Assembly: GCF_026151205.1 (NCBI RefSeq)
Contig: NC_087077.1
Span: 18,507,975-18,571,974, forward strand
DNA: 64,000 nt
Source: Bolinopsis microptera
Lineage: Eukaryota; Ctenophora; Tentaculata; Lobata; Bolinopsidae
Direction: 5' to 3'
This document shows, piece by piece, positions 23,310 to 36,172 of the stretch. Position numbers and translations under genes: made by a program. The notes beneath the pieces were generated by a model. The model saw nothing but the letters and a program-made list of their open reading frames with translations, was not told the origin of the DNA and did no database searches. The stretch's first letter is position 1, and the number at the start of each line of letters is the position of its first letter.

Positions 23310-24680
23310 AAATTTAAAAAAAGAGAGGCTGGGCCTGGTTGGCCCACGAGAGGATAGCACATGGATGCTTTGCCTACCTCTGGGGTATGGCAGTCCTGTG
23401 GGAGGATGCCGGTGGAATCAAGATGTGTAATCAAGGATGATGGTAAGTGTTGTGGGGTGTGTCATAGATGAATGCTTAGCGGTGGTTGAGTGTGGAAGAG
23501 AGAGGCGAACTAAGACGACGTTTGAGTAGTCGCTATGTTACACCGGTCTGGTCCAACTCCTCTGGCACCATTAAGCGTTTAGTGTGGTTTGCGAAGTTGA
23601 CGATGGTGGAGATGTGTTGGTTGTCGAATATGTCATTGACAGAGAGGTAGTAGTCCCGGAAATGTTGACTTCTTATTTGGGCAATAGCCGGGCACTGTCC
23701 GAGAAAGTGTGAGACAGTCTCCTCTTCGTCGCATTTAGGACAAGCACTTGTGTCTGATTTACGAATTTTATGTAGGTGTTTGTTAAGGCCACAATGTCCC
23801 GTGATGAGGTGCACTGCAGTTCTGTAATTTTGTGTGGTTTGCGAAGTTGACGATGGTGGAGATGTGTTGGTTGTCGAATATGTCATTGACAGAGAGGTAG
23901 TAGTCCCGGAAATGTTGACTTCTTATTTGGGCAATAGCCGGGCACTGTCCGAGAAAGTGTGAGACAGTCTCCTCTTCGTCGCATTTAGGACAAGCACTTG
24001 TGTCTGATTTACGAATTTTATGTAGGTGTTTGTTAAGGCCACAATGTCCCGTGATGAGGTGCACTGCAGTTCTGTAATTTTGTCTGTTGTTACTGAGTGT
24101 AGTGTTGAGATTTTTGATGATGTTGATGTTTTTGTGTCCGAGTGTCAGTTTAGTGTGTCTGGGACCATCAGTAATCCATGATTCTTGATTAAGTTTGGTG
24201 ACTTTGTCGTCGATCAGGCGTTTGATGTAAGATTGTGGAATTGGGCAATTCAAAGTGGATTCACTGGTTGTGCCAATTTTGGCCAGCTCGTCTGCTTTTT
24301 CATTACCCCCCACAATCCGATGTGTGCAGCTATCCATCTGATCTCTAAGGTGTTAGTGGATCCGAGTGTATTGAGGGTGTCGTAACAGTCTCTAGTAGTT
24401 CTACTCCTCGTTTGAGGATGAGGATACAGCTTGAATAGAGGAGAGACTGTCTGACCATATGATGATGTGTGTGTTGGTATAAGTTGACAGATATTTACAA
24501 GCTTCGATGATGGCAGTGAGTTCTGTTTGATAAACAGTGCAATAATCGGGAAGCTTGAATGATCTTTCCTCTAGGGTAGTGTTGTTGTTGTCAGTGGTGA
24601 TAATATAACCAGCCCCGCTACCTGAGTCTGTGCATGACCTGTCTGTGTAACAGGTGAAATCAATATTGATCTTTTAAGTT
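23310..24680 (-). pseudogene. non-LTR retrotransposon 3' end with internal duplication (unit C)
   Basis: Third copy. Here the C run near 24306 has six bases, which restores the frame across the RNase H end: RIVGGNEKADELAKIGT followed by the C-terminal tail (open frame 24337-23783). The tail is then broken by an exact-period 250-bp tandem duplication (23584-23833 and 23834-24083). One codon is missing from the CPKC-DEEE motif relative to units A and B. Confidence 0.82.
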
Positions 24681-26235
24681 TACAATATATTTTTAATATT
24701 CTTCTATATGTTACTATTGTTTCCATATTTCAATATTTTCTATACCCAGTCGGCTCAGTTTGTTTTTGGTCCGGACCTTGCTTGCTGGCCCTGACATGGC
24801 TCTCTAGCTTGGGCAGGTGTGACTTATATGTATATATATATATAAAGTTCTCTAGCTTGTCGGGATATGTCGGGGTTTGTCGGGGTTTGTCCGAGCCAGG
24901 AGGCTACATGATGCCTTTTGAGCCAAATATCCTATACATTTAAAGCCAGCTGCATGAATAATGTAAAAATGTAACTGGTGGAAAGGCAGTTGGTTGCGCC
25001 AACAGGCAACATTACGCCACTGACCAGTATTAGATTAAAAACTAATATAAATATTAGTAGCGCTATAATTTGTCATCACAATAACTGGAACAATGAAAGA
25101 CAAAAAGTAAAGCTAGCACAACACATATTGATGTGGAGAGTCAGGGCACATCTTCAAAATATGTTAAATATTTAGCAGCAGACTAATCCCACATAGACTG
25201 TATTCCTTAATTAATAAAGAAAGGTTTGGTCTGGTGTTGTGGTAAAGCTTACTTTTATAACTATTGTTGTCCAGGCGTGCTGCTCACCTGATTCAGCCCA
25301 AGAACTGGTCAAATATCATTTTTTGAATGAGGGACTAACTAATAATATGAAAGCTAAGCCTAAACAATATATTCTCTGTGATCTGTAGGATAATGTCTAT
25401 CGAGACGTTGAACTAAGCAATAATACACCAAATTAACAAAATTGCCTATATCTCGTAGGTGTCTTCACTCCAAAAACCTAATGCTTCTACAATTTTCAAA
25501 ATTTTTCCAAGAAATTTTCAGGATATGTGTAGAATCGCATTTCGCAATTCGCACTTACTTTTCTGATTTTTCCATTCACACCCTTTTGTAAAAAGGCAAT
25601 AGTGAAAGGTTACGAATGGTCGTATTTTATTTGCAGAAAAAGAGGATTTTGGAGAACGAGGAAGGCGGGTCTCGATTTCGTTTCCGTTTATCACACTTTA
25701 CCATGACAACTAGACAACTAATTATGCGTGCAGCGCACAAGGGTTGCTTGTGGAGATGTGACTACTGATGCAGATGTGTAAAATTATAAAATATAAGCAT
25801 AGCTCACCATTTGCTTACAATTTCTAAATTACAGATAAAAATTAAGTTCTACGGCAATTGAATTGATCACAAGTGTTTCCTATTTAAAACATAACGTTTC
25901 ATACTTCATATTATGAAGTGAGCTGAGTAGAGCTTGTAGTTGTAGTGAATGGAAATCTATCGTCCCGTCACAACAAAACAAACGGCGCAATTCTTGTTAA
26001 TTTCGCCCTTCATAAAATTGGGCGGCATTATTTTCGAAAATTTCCGGGCAGAATTCAGACTTTGTCCGCCAAATAGTACCTCGTATAGTTGCAGTTATGA
26101 TGGGTGTCGGACATGTGAACGTAACCTCCGTCACCCCAGTGTCCTCCCCAACTGTTTTTAATAGCGAAGGATTCAGCGTTGTATCCAACCATGGCGACAG
26201 CGTGACTTTTGCCATCCCTTGCAGGTCGTTGTCCT

Positions 26236-27266
26236 TCACTCTAGTACTGCTTCATCATGCTCGTCACCTCCCAGTTCTTGAGTGGTAACTTGCATTTGAG
26301 GTGGTGCTGCTCGTTCAGGGGTTACTTGTGTTCGTCGAGTAGACATTCTCAGCATGATTTGGGAAATCTTCAGCTTTAAGAACTTTCTAAAACTCTTAAC
26401 TGTAATGGTATATATAAAGAAGTTAGCCATTATGTTGAGGTACTGCACTAAAATAACTGGTCGCCCACACTCCAGTGCCTGCTCTGCTCCGAGGAGCCAA
26501 GTTTATAAATGCAACACCGAACGGAAGAGTGGAAAGTAACAAGACTCCCACTGTTAGCAGCACTGTTATCACCCCCTCCCACCGTAATGTTCGTCCGTGC
26601 TGGGAGCTTGCCTTTTTAGCGACAACCAGAACATAAATTGATGTAACTATGAGGGCTATATACGCGAGAGCGTTAACGACCGGGAATGTTATCAGAATAT
26701 ACCATTTGTACCATGATGGGAGATTTGGGTGAAGTGTAACCATAGTTACAATCATAGTCATGGTAACTAAAGTAAGCCACATTTCTGAGATAGATTATCT
26801 TCACCATTAGTACTGGAGAGTAAACAACCACTGCTAGGAGCCAGATTAAAATACAGATTTTGTGTCCGAACCGTGAGGACCAGACTCTGGATTTCAGGGG
26901 TATTTCAAGATTGTCAGCTTAAGGGTTGTCAGAGTGCAAGTTTGGAACAGGGTCACCTCAATACAAATCCAGCTCATATTTTCTGAAACTTCACAAAGCA
27001 GTTCTCCTACCACCCAGCGGTCTGTGATGAATGCCAAAGTGATTGGGAATACTTTGAAAACAGTTTGTAAAAGGTCGCAGATAGCCATGTGCTGCATCAC
27101 CGCTATGATAACCTTCTGCAGTTTGATGGCATTGTATCTTATAGTCGCTACAAGAATGATGCCGTCCCCAATTAGGGACGCCATAAGAGTAATAAAGCTC
27201 CATAAGATGAAGATACATCGCTCCCGGTCATCTGTTATTACGTAAGTGTCTTGTTGTCTGTTCGCA
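26236..27266 (-). pseudogene. class A GPCR, copy 3, frame-broken
   Basis: The same receptor is recognisable across its whole length (start near 27266) but split into three frames (27184-26894, 26782-26423, 26448-26236) by one-base indels, many in or beside homopolymers (for example extra C in GTCGCCC near 26463, extra G near 26728, missing A near 27246). The normal stop is changed (TAG to GAG), extending the last frame by DEHDEAVLE to 26236. Its TM5 matches copy 1. Low substitution with many indels means it could be a true recent pseudogene or an unpolished assembly stretch. Confidence 0.8.
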
Positions 27267-27340
27267 TTTATACGAACTAGAATACATAACTAGAATGAAT
27301 ACCCGTTGTAACAGGATTGAAGCTAGTCATAATTTTTCAC

Positions 27341-27587
27341 AGTAAGTTTTTACAAATTCAACAAATGTTCATCAGACCCGAAAATATAGAAAAGAAAAGG
27401 TTAATGAAATCATAATTATTACAACATAATAATCATAAAGCCCGCTGCAATAATCACTGCAGCCGTATTAATATTATTTTCATTAATACACAGTATTTAT
27501 ATATAGTATTATATATATAGTATTTATATATAGTTTTATATAGTTTTATATATAGTATTCTAAAACGAGCTAAACCTCTCTAATCAA
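27341..27587. repeat. AT-rich microsatellite stretch
   Basis: TATTTATATATAG-type repeats (about 27490-27560) follow the end of unit C. The flanking words ATTAATACAC and AAAACGAGCTAAA recur near 34150-34175, so this is the left edge of a larger repeat block. Confidence 0.6.
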
Positions 27588-28644
27588 GTATCTGACTGAA
27601 AAGCCGCACAATGTTTTGAGTAACGAGGTTTGTGATGTTATTTGGGTGTATTGGGGTCTATAGATCAAACAAAATTGGGTAGACAAAAAGTATATTGTGT
27701 CCACCAGGTCTGTGGCCACGCCCTTTTATATGATCGTGGGAAAATCTTACCTTTTCCTAATATAAAAATTCATATTTTGCTCAATCAAAGCAAGTAGGGT
27801 ATCAAAACCTAATGTTTTTTGACCCAAGAAATCGATTGGTGACATCTATTTGACTTTCAGACCATTCCCAGATAAGCTAACCACGCCCATATTTACAATT
27901 GAGCGTCAAATTTCCAAAATGTAAGCAATTTTTTTTGGGCAAGTTGGGTGTTGAGGACCTATGTTTTTTGACCCAAGAATTTTGATTGGTGATATCTATT
28001 TGACTTTCAGACCACTTTCAGATAAGATAACCACGCCATATTTACAATCGAGCGCAAGAATTCCCAAATACTCATGGATCTGAAGACATTCCGTCTATAT
28101 AACTTCCGCCCCGGGGTTTGAGACTTGGAATAGCTCAAGTGACCCATCAGAAACAATTTTGACCTGGGAAGAAATTGTAGCTATGGTGCAGTTTTGCGCA
28201 ATTGACCCACGCCCTTTTTGGCACTTTTGCGACTTTATAATCAAAATAGCTCCGCTTCTAATTGGAATTAAAAGCTAAACTTGGCTTTGGAGTTTTTCAG
28301 AATCATCACATTTAGGGGGGTAGAACATAATTTTTAAAGTCACTAGACATCAGGTTGTTTGAGTTATTGACCACACTTTTATCTCTCGCGAGTCATTTAT
28401 TAATTAATTTGCACTCTATAATACCTGATATCTCGGCTTTCTGATTATGGAGTAGGTGTGACTTGTCCGGGGAATTAATCTTGTTCAAAATCATCAGTTT
28501 AAGTAAGAGCATAATTTCAAAAGTCCTCAAATACATCAGGGTTGTGAGTTTTTTGGCCAAATCGATTTTTACGCTCTCTCGCCATAGGCAATTATATACT
28601 CTAAATCAATATAACTTCTGCTTATGTTTGGGAGTTCGAAAGCC

Positions 28645-28940
28645 ATAGGGTCGACCGAGTCACTCGGCTTAGGTTTACCGAGGAATAGCGGATTTTACTC
28701 GGCTCCGGTCAGGAGGACATAAATTCCTCGGTTTTGCCTTGGCCTCGGTTAAAATTAAGTTGCTAATCCTCGGCTCGGGGAAATTTTTGAAGATTTTAAG
28801 GGTTACCGTCCGTAGTCATCGGCCTCAGGTTTTACGAAGAATAGCGATGTTTCTCGGCTTCGGTCAGGAGGGGACAATTACCTCGGTTTTTTTCTCGTTC
28901 CCGGCCTCGGTCGCAAATCCTGCCTCGGTTACCCTTGATC
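28645..28940. repeat. CTCGG-rich degenerate repeat
   Basis: CCTCGGTT / CTCGGCTT recurs about a dozen times at irregular spacing. No coding meaning. Confidence 0.6.
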
Positions 28941-29669
28941 GAAGCTGAATTTGCCTTTTATTTTCAGAACAATCACATTGAGTAGTGATTTTCAAAGTCC
29001 TCTGGTTTCAGGGTGCTGAGTCCAAAAGACATAAACCTTTCGCGACCAAGATCAAAGCTATGAGTCTATATTACTGAAGGAAGTTGGGACAAAACTCCAA
29101 AGAGGATAAAACTGCCAAACCTGATGGGGACAAGGGAATATATGAAGGGGGTTATCTGGGTAGATCGGACTTTAGTTCCGACATAGTAAGTTGTAGTATA
29201 TGTAGTTAAGCATTCGTGATAACTGCATGTCATAGTGACGAAATACTAAGATATCTGCCGCTTCTGGTGGGAGTTGAGTGTTAATCTTGGACATCTAAAA
29301 AAGATCAAGCTTCGCACTTGATTTGAGTTACTCAGTCATCCGTAGTAACCATGAGCTAGCTTCTAAATCCCCGTACTGCTATAATTTCTAAATATCCTTC
29401 ATCCAGGCTAAGCACCGAACTCCAATTAGAAGCGAGATACATTTCATGGAGTGTTGTAATTGTTGCAAGTAATTGCTTTGAAAACCCAAATTAATGTGAT
29501 AATTCTGACCATTTTGATGCCCGAGTTTAGATCCTAATCCAATCAGAAGTAAAGTAATTTTAATTTTAAGACGCCGCAATTGTACTCGCAAGAGCGTAAT
29601 CAAGGTGTGGGCGACAATTGACCCCCCGACAATAGACCCCCGACAATAATTTAATACAATTAACCCTGA

Positions 29670-29763
29670 CCCGGACTGACCTGACCCTGACCCTGACCCT
29701 GACCCTGACCCTGACCCTGACCCTGACCCTGACCCTGACCCTGACCCTGACCCTGACCCTGAC

Positions 29764-29798
<35 letters not shown>

Positions 29799-29801
29799 CC
29801 A

Positions 29802-29840
<39 letters not shown>

Positions 29841-30615
29841 CCCTGAGCCTGACCCTGACCCTGATCCTGATCCTGATCCTGACCCTGACCCTAACCCTGA
29901 CTCAGGACCTCAGGACCCTAACCATGACCCTGATTTCTGACCCAGGACCCTGACCGGACCCGGACCCCTAACCTGACCTTGACCCTGACATGACCTGACC
30001 TGACCAGGACCCTGACCCTGGACATGAACTGACCCTGACCCTTGACCCTGACCTGACCCTGACCACTGACCCTGACCCTGAGCTGACCCTGACCTGACCC
30101 TGACCCTGACCCTGACCTGACCCTGGAGCTCTGTGGCTGACCCTGACACTGACCCTTGGACCACTGGACCCTGATCATGATCCTGATCCTGACCCTGACC
30201 CTAACCTGACTCAGGACTTCAGGACCCAGGACCCCTAACCCTGACCCCTGATTCTGAACCAAGACCCTGACCTGGACCCAGGACTACCCTGGACCCTGAC
30301 CCTGTCCCATAACCCTGAGCTGACCCTGAGCTGAACCCTGACCCTGACCCTGACCCTGACCCTTGACCTGACCTGACCCTGATTCCTGATCTGTACCCTG
30401 ACCCTAACCTGACTCAGGACCCAGGACCCTAACCTGATTCTGACCAGGACCCTGACCAGGACCAGGCCCTAACCTGACCTGTCCTGACCTGACCCTGACC
30501 CGACCCGAACCCTGGACCCTTGACCTGACCCTGACCCTGACCATGACCCTGACTGGACCCAGGACCCCTAACCCTGGACCCTGACATGACCCAGGACCCT
30601 AACCCTATAACCCTA
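29670..30615. repeat. (CCCTGA)n hexamer array with CCCTAA and CCTGAG variants
   Basis: Near-perfect CCCTGA repeats (29676-29768) grade into GCCTGA and then a disordered mix with many indels to about 30610, ending CCCTAACCCTATAACCCTAA. Both flanks carry GACAATTGACCCCC-type words in inverted orientation. The complement, TCAGGG, is a known variant of the TTAGGG telomere repeat. Long frames across it (Arg-Val repeats) are an artefact. Confidence 0.85.
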
Positions 30616-31850
30616 ATTACTATGGGGGTCAATTGTCGAGGGGTCAATTGTTCGTAGATTTCGCGACAATTGTACCCCAGTGTAATTTCATAGGGGTCAA
30701 TTGTCGGGGGGTCAATTTTCGGAGGGTCATTTGTATTACTAATCCCTAAGGGATTTCGCGGACAATTGCGCCCCAATGTAATTACATAGGGGGTTCAACG
30801 GACGGGGGTCAATGTCAGGGTGGGGTCCAATTGGCGGGGTACCCGTAAAAAATAGGTTTTGGGCCAAAAAAATCTATCAACCTGATTTGAGGATTTTATA
30901 TTTACTGATCTACCCCTACTGAAACTGATGATTTTGAAACATTGTTAATGCCCCGGTATGGCACCTATGCTCAATCAGGAAGCCGAGATATCTGGTATTT
31001 AGTGCGCAAATGATCTGCTCGGAGCGAAAAAAAAAGGTGGTGGTCATATAACTCAACAACCTGGTGTCTAGTGACTGGAAACATTATGGCTCTACCCCCT
31101 TGATCTGAACAACTTTTTAAAGCCAGTTTAGCTTTTAATTCCAATTAGAAGCGGAGTTATTTTTGATTTTAATGTCGCAAAATGTGCCCAACAAAAAGGG
31201 CGCCGGTCATGCGCAAAACTGCACCATGCCACAATTTCTACCAGGCAAAATGTTTCTGATGGGTCACTCGAGCTTTTCAAAGTTCTCAAAACCCCAGGGC
31301 GGGAGGATGTTATATAGGGTCGGGAAATGTCTTCAGTCCATGAGTTATTTTGGGAATTCTTGGCGCTCGATTGTAAATATGGGCGTGGTTATCTTATCTG
31401 GGAGTAGTGGTCTGAAATCTGAAAGTCAATTAGATGTCACCAATCAAATTTCATGGGTCAAAATACATAGGTCTCAACACCCAACTTGCCCAAAAAAAAT
31501 TGCTTACAATTTTGGGAATTTGTGACGCTCTAATTGTAAAATATGGGCCGTGGGTTAGATTTTATGGGAATGGTCTGAAAGTCAAATAGATGTAACCATC
31601 ATCGATTTCTTGGGTACAAAAAAAACATTAGGTTTGATACCCTACTTGCTTTGATTGAGCAAATAGGAATTTATATTAGGAAAAGTAAGATTTTCCCCAA
31701 CCGATCATATTAAAGGCGTGGGCCCACAGACCGGGTGGAAACAGAACCTTTTTGCTACCCAAATTTTGTTTGATCTATAGACCCCACAATAAACCCAAAT
31801 AACATCACAAACTCGTATACTCAAAACATGTCCGGCTTTTCGTCTTATAA

Positions 31851-32364
31851 CAGGATTACTCCCGTGGTGAGATGAACCTGATGTATGATACTACTATTAA
31901 GCCCACTCTGTGCCACGGCACTTTATGGTATTACTAGCGCTAGGGGGTTAGTCTACGAGCCCTAAGTGTGTGTTATCACCTAGCAATTCGCGCTTGGTTT
32001 TAAAGTATATTAACGTTATACGTTTTTGCAGTATTACATTAATAGCCTAGACTTGGTTATTGGTTAATAACCTATGTATTTGTGACATTCAAAATTCTTC
32101 GGTTGTGAGTGTTGCTTCTAGGAATCTTGGGGATTCAAAATTAACACTAGAATTCTTATGCAATAAATAATGTTCACTTCTTTCTTAAAGGCTTTTAATT
32201 AAAGAAGTAATTTTCAATTGAAAATATGGCCCGGAAACAGCCAAATTCATGAAACGTATTTCTGTGTACTTTCAATAACTCATATATACATCAAAATTAT
32301 CGGTAAATTGTGTTGGTTCTGGCAATCTCCTGTTCAAGACTCAGAATAAGGCCCGTCCACTATT
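31851..32364. repeat. left flank of the 33-bp array, duplicated on the right
   Basis: The segment at 31900-31995 (CACTCTGTGCCACGGCACTT, then GGGGGTTAGTC) recurs at about 34230-34330 in the same orientation. The 33-bp array therefore sits between two diverged direct copies. Confidence 0.65.
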
Positions 32365-34130
32365 TGCTTAGTCTCTTATTGCGTTCTCCGTGATTCGGCG
32401 CTGTATCTTTGTGTGAGGTTCTCCGTGATTTGCTCAGTATCTTTGTGGAGGTTCGCGTGGATTTGCTCTGTATCTTTGTGGAGGTTCTCCGTGGATTTGC
32501 TCTGTATCTTTGTGGAGGTTCTCCGTGTTTTGCTCAGTTTCTTTGTGGAGGTTCTCTGTGATTTGTCAGTATACTTTGTGGAGGTTCTCGTGATTTGACG
32601 CAGTATCTTTGTGGAGTTCTCCGTGATTGCTCAGTATCTTTGTGGAGGTTTTTCGTGATTGCTCAGTATCTTTGTGGGACTGTGGAGGTTCTCCTGTATT
32701 TTGCGCAAGGATCTTTGTGGAGGTTATCCGTGATTTGCTTAGTATCTTTGTGGAGGTTCTCGTGATTTGCTCATTTATCTTTGTGGAGGTTCTCCGTGAT
32801 TTGCTCAGTATCTTGGGAGGTTACTCGTGATTTGCTCGTATCTTTGGGCGTTCTTCCGTGATTTGCGCCAGTATCTTTAGTGGGTTCTCGTGGTTTTGCT
32901 CAGTATCTTTGTGGAGGTTCTCCGTGATTTGATCAGTTTCTTTGTGGAGGTTCCCGTTGGTTTGCTCTGTATCGTTGGGTAGGTTCTCCGTGTTTTTTTT
33001 TGACTCAGATCTATGTGGAGGTTCTCCGTGATTTGCTCAGACTTTGTGGAGGTTCTCCGTGATTTGCTCAGTATCTTTGTGGAGGTTCTCCGTTGATGTG
33101 CGCAGTATCTTTGTGGAGGTTCTCGTGATTTGCTCAGTATTCTTTGTGGAGGGTTCTCCGTGATTGCCATCAGTATCTTTGTGGAGGTTCTCCGGGATTT
33201 GCTAAGTTTCTTTGTGGAGGTTCTCCGTGATTTGCGCAGTATCTTTGTGGAGGTTATCGTGTTTTTGCTCAGTATCTTTGTGGAGGGTTCTCCGTGATGT
33301 GCCTTCAGTATCTTGTGGAGGTTCTCCGGATTTATCAGTATTCTTTGTGGAGGTTCTCGTGATTCTGCTCAGTATCTTGGTGGGGTTCTCCGTGATTTGC
33401 TCAGTTTCTTTGTGGAGGTTCTCCGTGATTTGCACAGTATCCTTTGTGGAGGTTCTCCGTGAGTCTCAGTATCTTTGTGGAGGTTCTCCCGTGATTTGTC
33501 AGTATCTTTGTGGAGGTTCTCCGTGATTTGCTCATGATCTTTGTGGATGTGGAGGTTATCCGTGATTTGCGCAGGGTATCTTTGTGGGAGGGTTCTACGT
33601 GGATTTGCTTAGTATCTTTGTGGAGGTTCTCCCGGTTTTGCTCAGTATCTTGTGGAGGTACTCGTGATTGGCTCAGTTCTTATGTGAGGTTCTCCGTTGA
33701 TTTGCTCAGTATCGTTGTGGACGGTTTCTCCGTGATTTGCGCAGTTTCTTTGCGGGAGTTCTCGGATTTTGCCTCAGTATCTTTGTGAGGTTCTCCGTGA
33801 TTTGCTCAGTATCTTTGCGGAGGTTTTCTCCGTGGGTTTGTTCCGTATCTTTGTGGGAGGGTCTCCGTGATTTGCTCAGTATCTTTGTGGAGGTTCTCCG
33901 GGATTGCTCAGTTCTTTGTGGAGGTTCTCCGTGATTTGCTCAGTATCTTTGTGGTAAGCGTTCTCCGTGATTTGCTCAGTATCTTTGTTGGAGGTTCGCG
34001 TGATTTGACTCCAGTATCTTTGTGGAGGGTGCTTCCGTGATTTGTCAGTATCTTGGGGACTGTGATGGTTCTCGTGTTTGCTCAAGGATCTTTTGTGGAG
34101 GTTCTCGTGTGTTGTCAGTATCTTTTGCGG
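32365..34130. repeat. 33-bp minisatellite, about 53 copies
   Basis: The unit contains GTGATTTGCTCAGTATC followed by TTTGTGGAGGTTCTCC. Copies vary mostly by one- and two-base indels, so no frame persists. The high indel rate fits either old decay or raw long-read error. Confidence 0.9.
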
Positions 34131-35974
34131 TGGATTTCAAAACATAATTCATTAATACACGGTATTTCGAAAACGAGCTAAAACATCTACCGGGTGTTGG
34201 TACTTATCTCCAATTCATTTAACCCTAAGCCACTCTGTGACAGGGCACTTTACTAGTTTACTAGCTGCAGGGGGTTAGTCCTTACGAGCAGAGTGTGTAT
34301 CACCAGCAATTTGCAGCTTGGCTGCTGCACCTGGGTGGTGTATAGTAATTAACTTGAACGCAATATTGCGGGGAATAGGTGACAGAAAATGACAGAAAGA
34401 TGGGACGAAGCATATCCAAATTTCGGTCCCACCTTCAAGAATTCTAAAATAAGCAGATGTCAGGTGAATTTGCGTTATTATCCATTAATACTACGATGTT
34501 AAAGAGCGAGCGCCTTTATATAAACATTAAACGTTGGGGATTGGAATGGAAAATACCATTTTTGGACATTTTTTTTTTTAAAAATTAATTTATTATTATT
34601 TATTCATATATATAAATCAAGCGTTACATTTCAGCCATGCAAAATACAATGGACATTTTTTTGATATTCTATGGATAATAAATGGTACGCAATATAAGTT
34701 GCTTAATGTTGGCCGGTTGCACAACTAATTAAATAAAGAAAAATAAACTTGATTACATAATTATCTAAATTCTCACGTGAGTAGGTTCGATTTGGGTTCG
34801 GAGAGAACGTTTTGGACGTTTTTTAAGAAAATGGCAAAAGTTGCCTTTTTTGCCGTTTTCCATTGCGTTTTTCCAACCTGGCCGATAATGCAGCAAACCT
34901 TCAGGAAGATTTTGCCTGTTCTAATGGGTCCGGATGAAGGATTCCTAGATTTTTTCTTTGGCAAGTTGGCCGGCCTCTGGTATCGTTGTCTCAGTCTGCA
35001 AAATATCATGGAGTAACCATAAGAAATCGGACCGTTGTAGGTATAATAGTTTATAGTACTTGAAAAATTAGATATCGGGCGACATTGGAATTCTTAATGT
35101 TGCAAAATTTAAGTTGTAAAGAGACCGCGAGGGTCAGCACCGGTAGCACAGACACGATAAGTCTCCAAAATAATAGGGCTGATATCGCAATGGTTTATGG
35201 AATAATTTATGTTACTTAATATAGGTTCGCTTCTGGCACACAAGTACGTTCCTCCAATCACTCCTAGCTTAGTTCTTGTATAGAGTCCATTTCAGAAGAA
35301 AGTTATTTGTGATGGCGGTATACCCTTTTGTGGGGGGGTTTTCCGGGAAGCCTTTCGACAATTTAGCAAGAGAGGATTTGAAAGTTTCAAAGATTGGATT
35401 GAGTTTTAATAGCTGCAGAAATTCAGGTATTATAGAGAATATTTGGACGTTATTGATTCTTTCGTAAGTATGCTACTACGATTCGAAAATTTTTCTTTCT
35501 GCAAGTATGACCGCCCAGTGCAGATTAGAAATGTTGCAATAGTAAGGGGACGGGTGGAAACGCGGCACGTGCAAAGATTTTGGAGTGGACATTTGATCCG
35601 GTTTTGTTGTCTTTTTTCGTTGTGTGAACGTATTTTCTTATCTCTCGTTCCCTGTGACCCACGGGCTCTCTAGTTATGAATAAAAACAACTTCTATACTT
35701 ATTGAACTTAAATATTCTTAATATTATTCATTAATATTATCAAGTGAAATATCCAATAAATTAGAAAAACTTTGCATTATTCCGCAGGTAGGTGCTTGTG
35801 AGTGGAACACTGCCACAAGTAAAATGGCTGCCTCCTGCATGCTCCGGCACGCATCCCTCACTAAAAGGCGGGTCTGTATGGTGGTTCAGTAGGTTGGGAG
35901 AGAGTTCGGTTAGGCTGGGTTTAGGAATGCGGTTTTCCGTTGGAAAGTTCCAGAAGGGGAGGAGGTCGCGTAGG
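34131..35974. other. gene-free stretch
   Basis: After the repeat flank (34131-34330) I see no recognisable gene. A 79-codon plus frame at 34777-35016 and others have no domain signature. Confidence 0.5.
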
Positions 35975-36172
35975 AGGTTGCAGTTGTGATGGTGTACGGG
36001 ACATGTGAAAGTAAACCTCCGTCAACCCAGTGTTACTCCAGCCAACCTGTTTTTTATAGCGTAGGGATTCAGCGTTGTTCCACCCATGGGTGACAGCGTG
36101 ATTTGGGCCATCCTTGCAGGTCGTTGTCCTTCAGTACCCCCCTCTTGTACTGCTTCATCTTGCTAGTCACTC
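35975..36172. repeat. fourth, partial copy of the GPCR 3' block
   Basis: Aligns with 16958-17130 of unit A: words such as GGGACATGTGAA, CCAGTGT, GATTCAGCGTTGT and TACTGCTTCATCTTGCTAGT recur in the same order, with many one-base insertions. It stops at the GPCR stop codon, so no receptor sequence follows. Confidence 0.8.

Larger units (their letters stand above)
22791..27340. repeat. tandem unit C, degraded
   Basis: The third copy is collinear with unit B but carries a 250-bp internal tandem duplication (23584-24083) and many one-base insertions and deletions, especially after about 25.2 kb. Similarity ends near 27.34 kb, just beyond the GPCR start region. Confidence 0.88.
27588..31850. mobile_element. 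large inverted repeat, arms about 0.95 kb
   Basis: 27588 to about 28560 is matched in inverted order by about 30870-31850. Paired words include CAAGTAGGGTATCAAAACCT with its inverse near 31640, AATTGGAATTAAAAGCTAAA with its inverse near 31130, and AAAATCATCAGTTT with its inverse near 30920. The arms are degenerate, with many indels. The spacer carries a CTCGG-rich stretch and a hexamer array. No transposase seen. Either a foldback element or an inverted duplication around the satellite. Confidence 0.75.

Noticed and set aside
29566-30262. Arg-Val and Gly-Gln repeat frames
   Set aside because: By-products of the CCCTGA hexamer array; frames wander with each indel.
32413-34085. Series of short frames rich in VEVL/SVSLWRF or TENLHKDTEQI
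   Set aside because: Translations of the 33-bp minisatellite in different frames; no start, splice or domain evidence.
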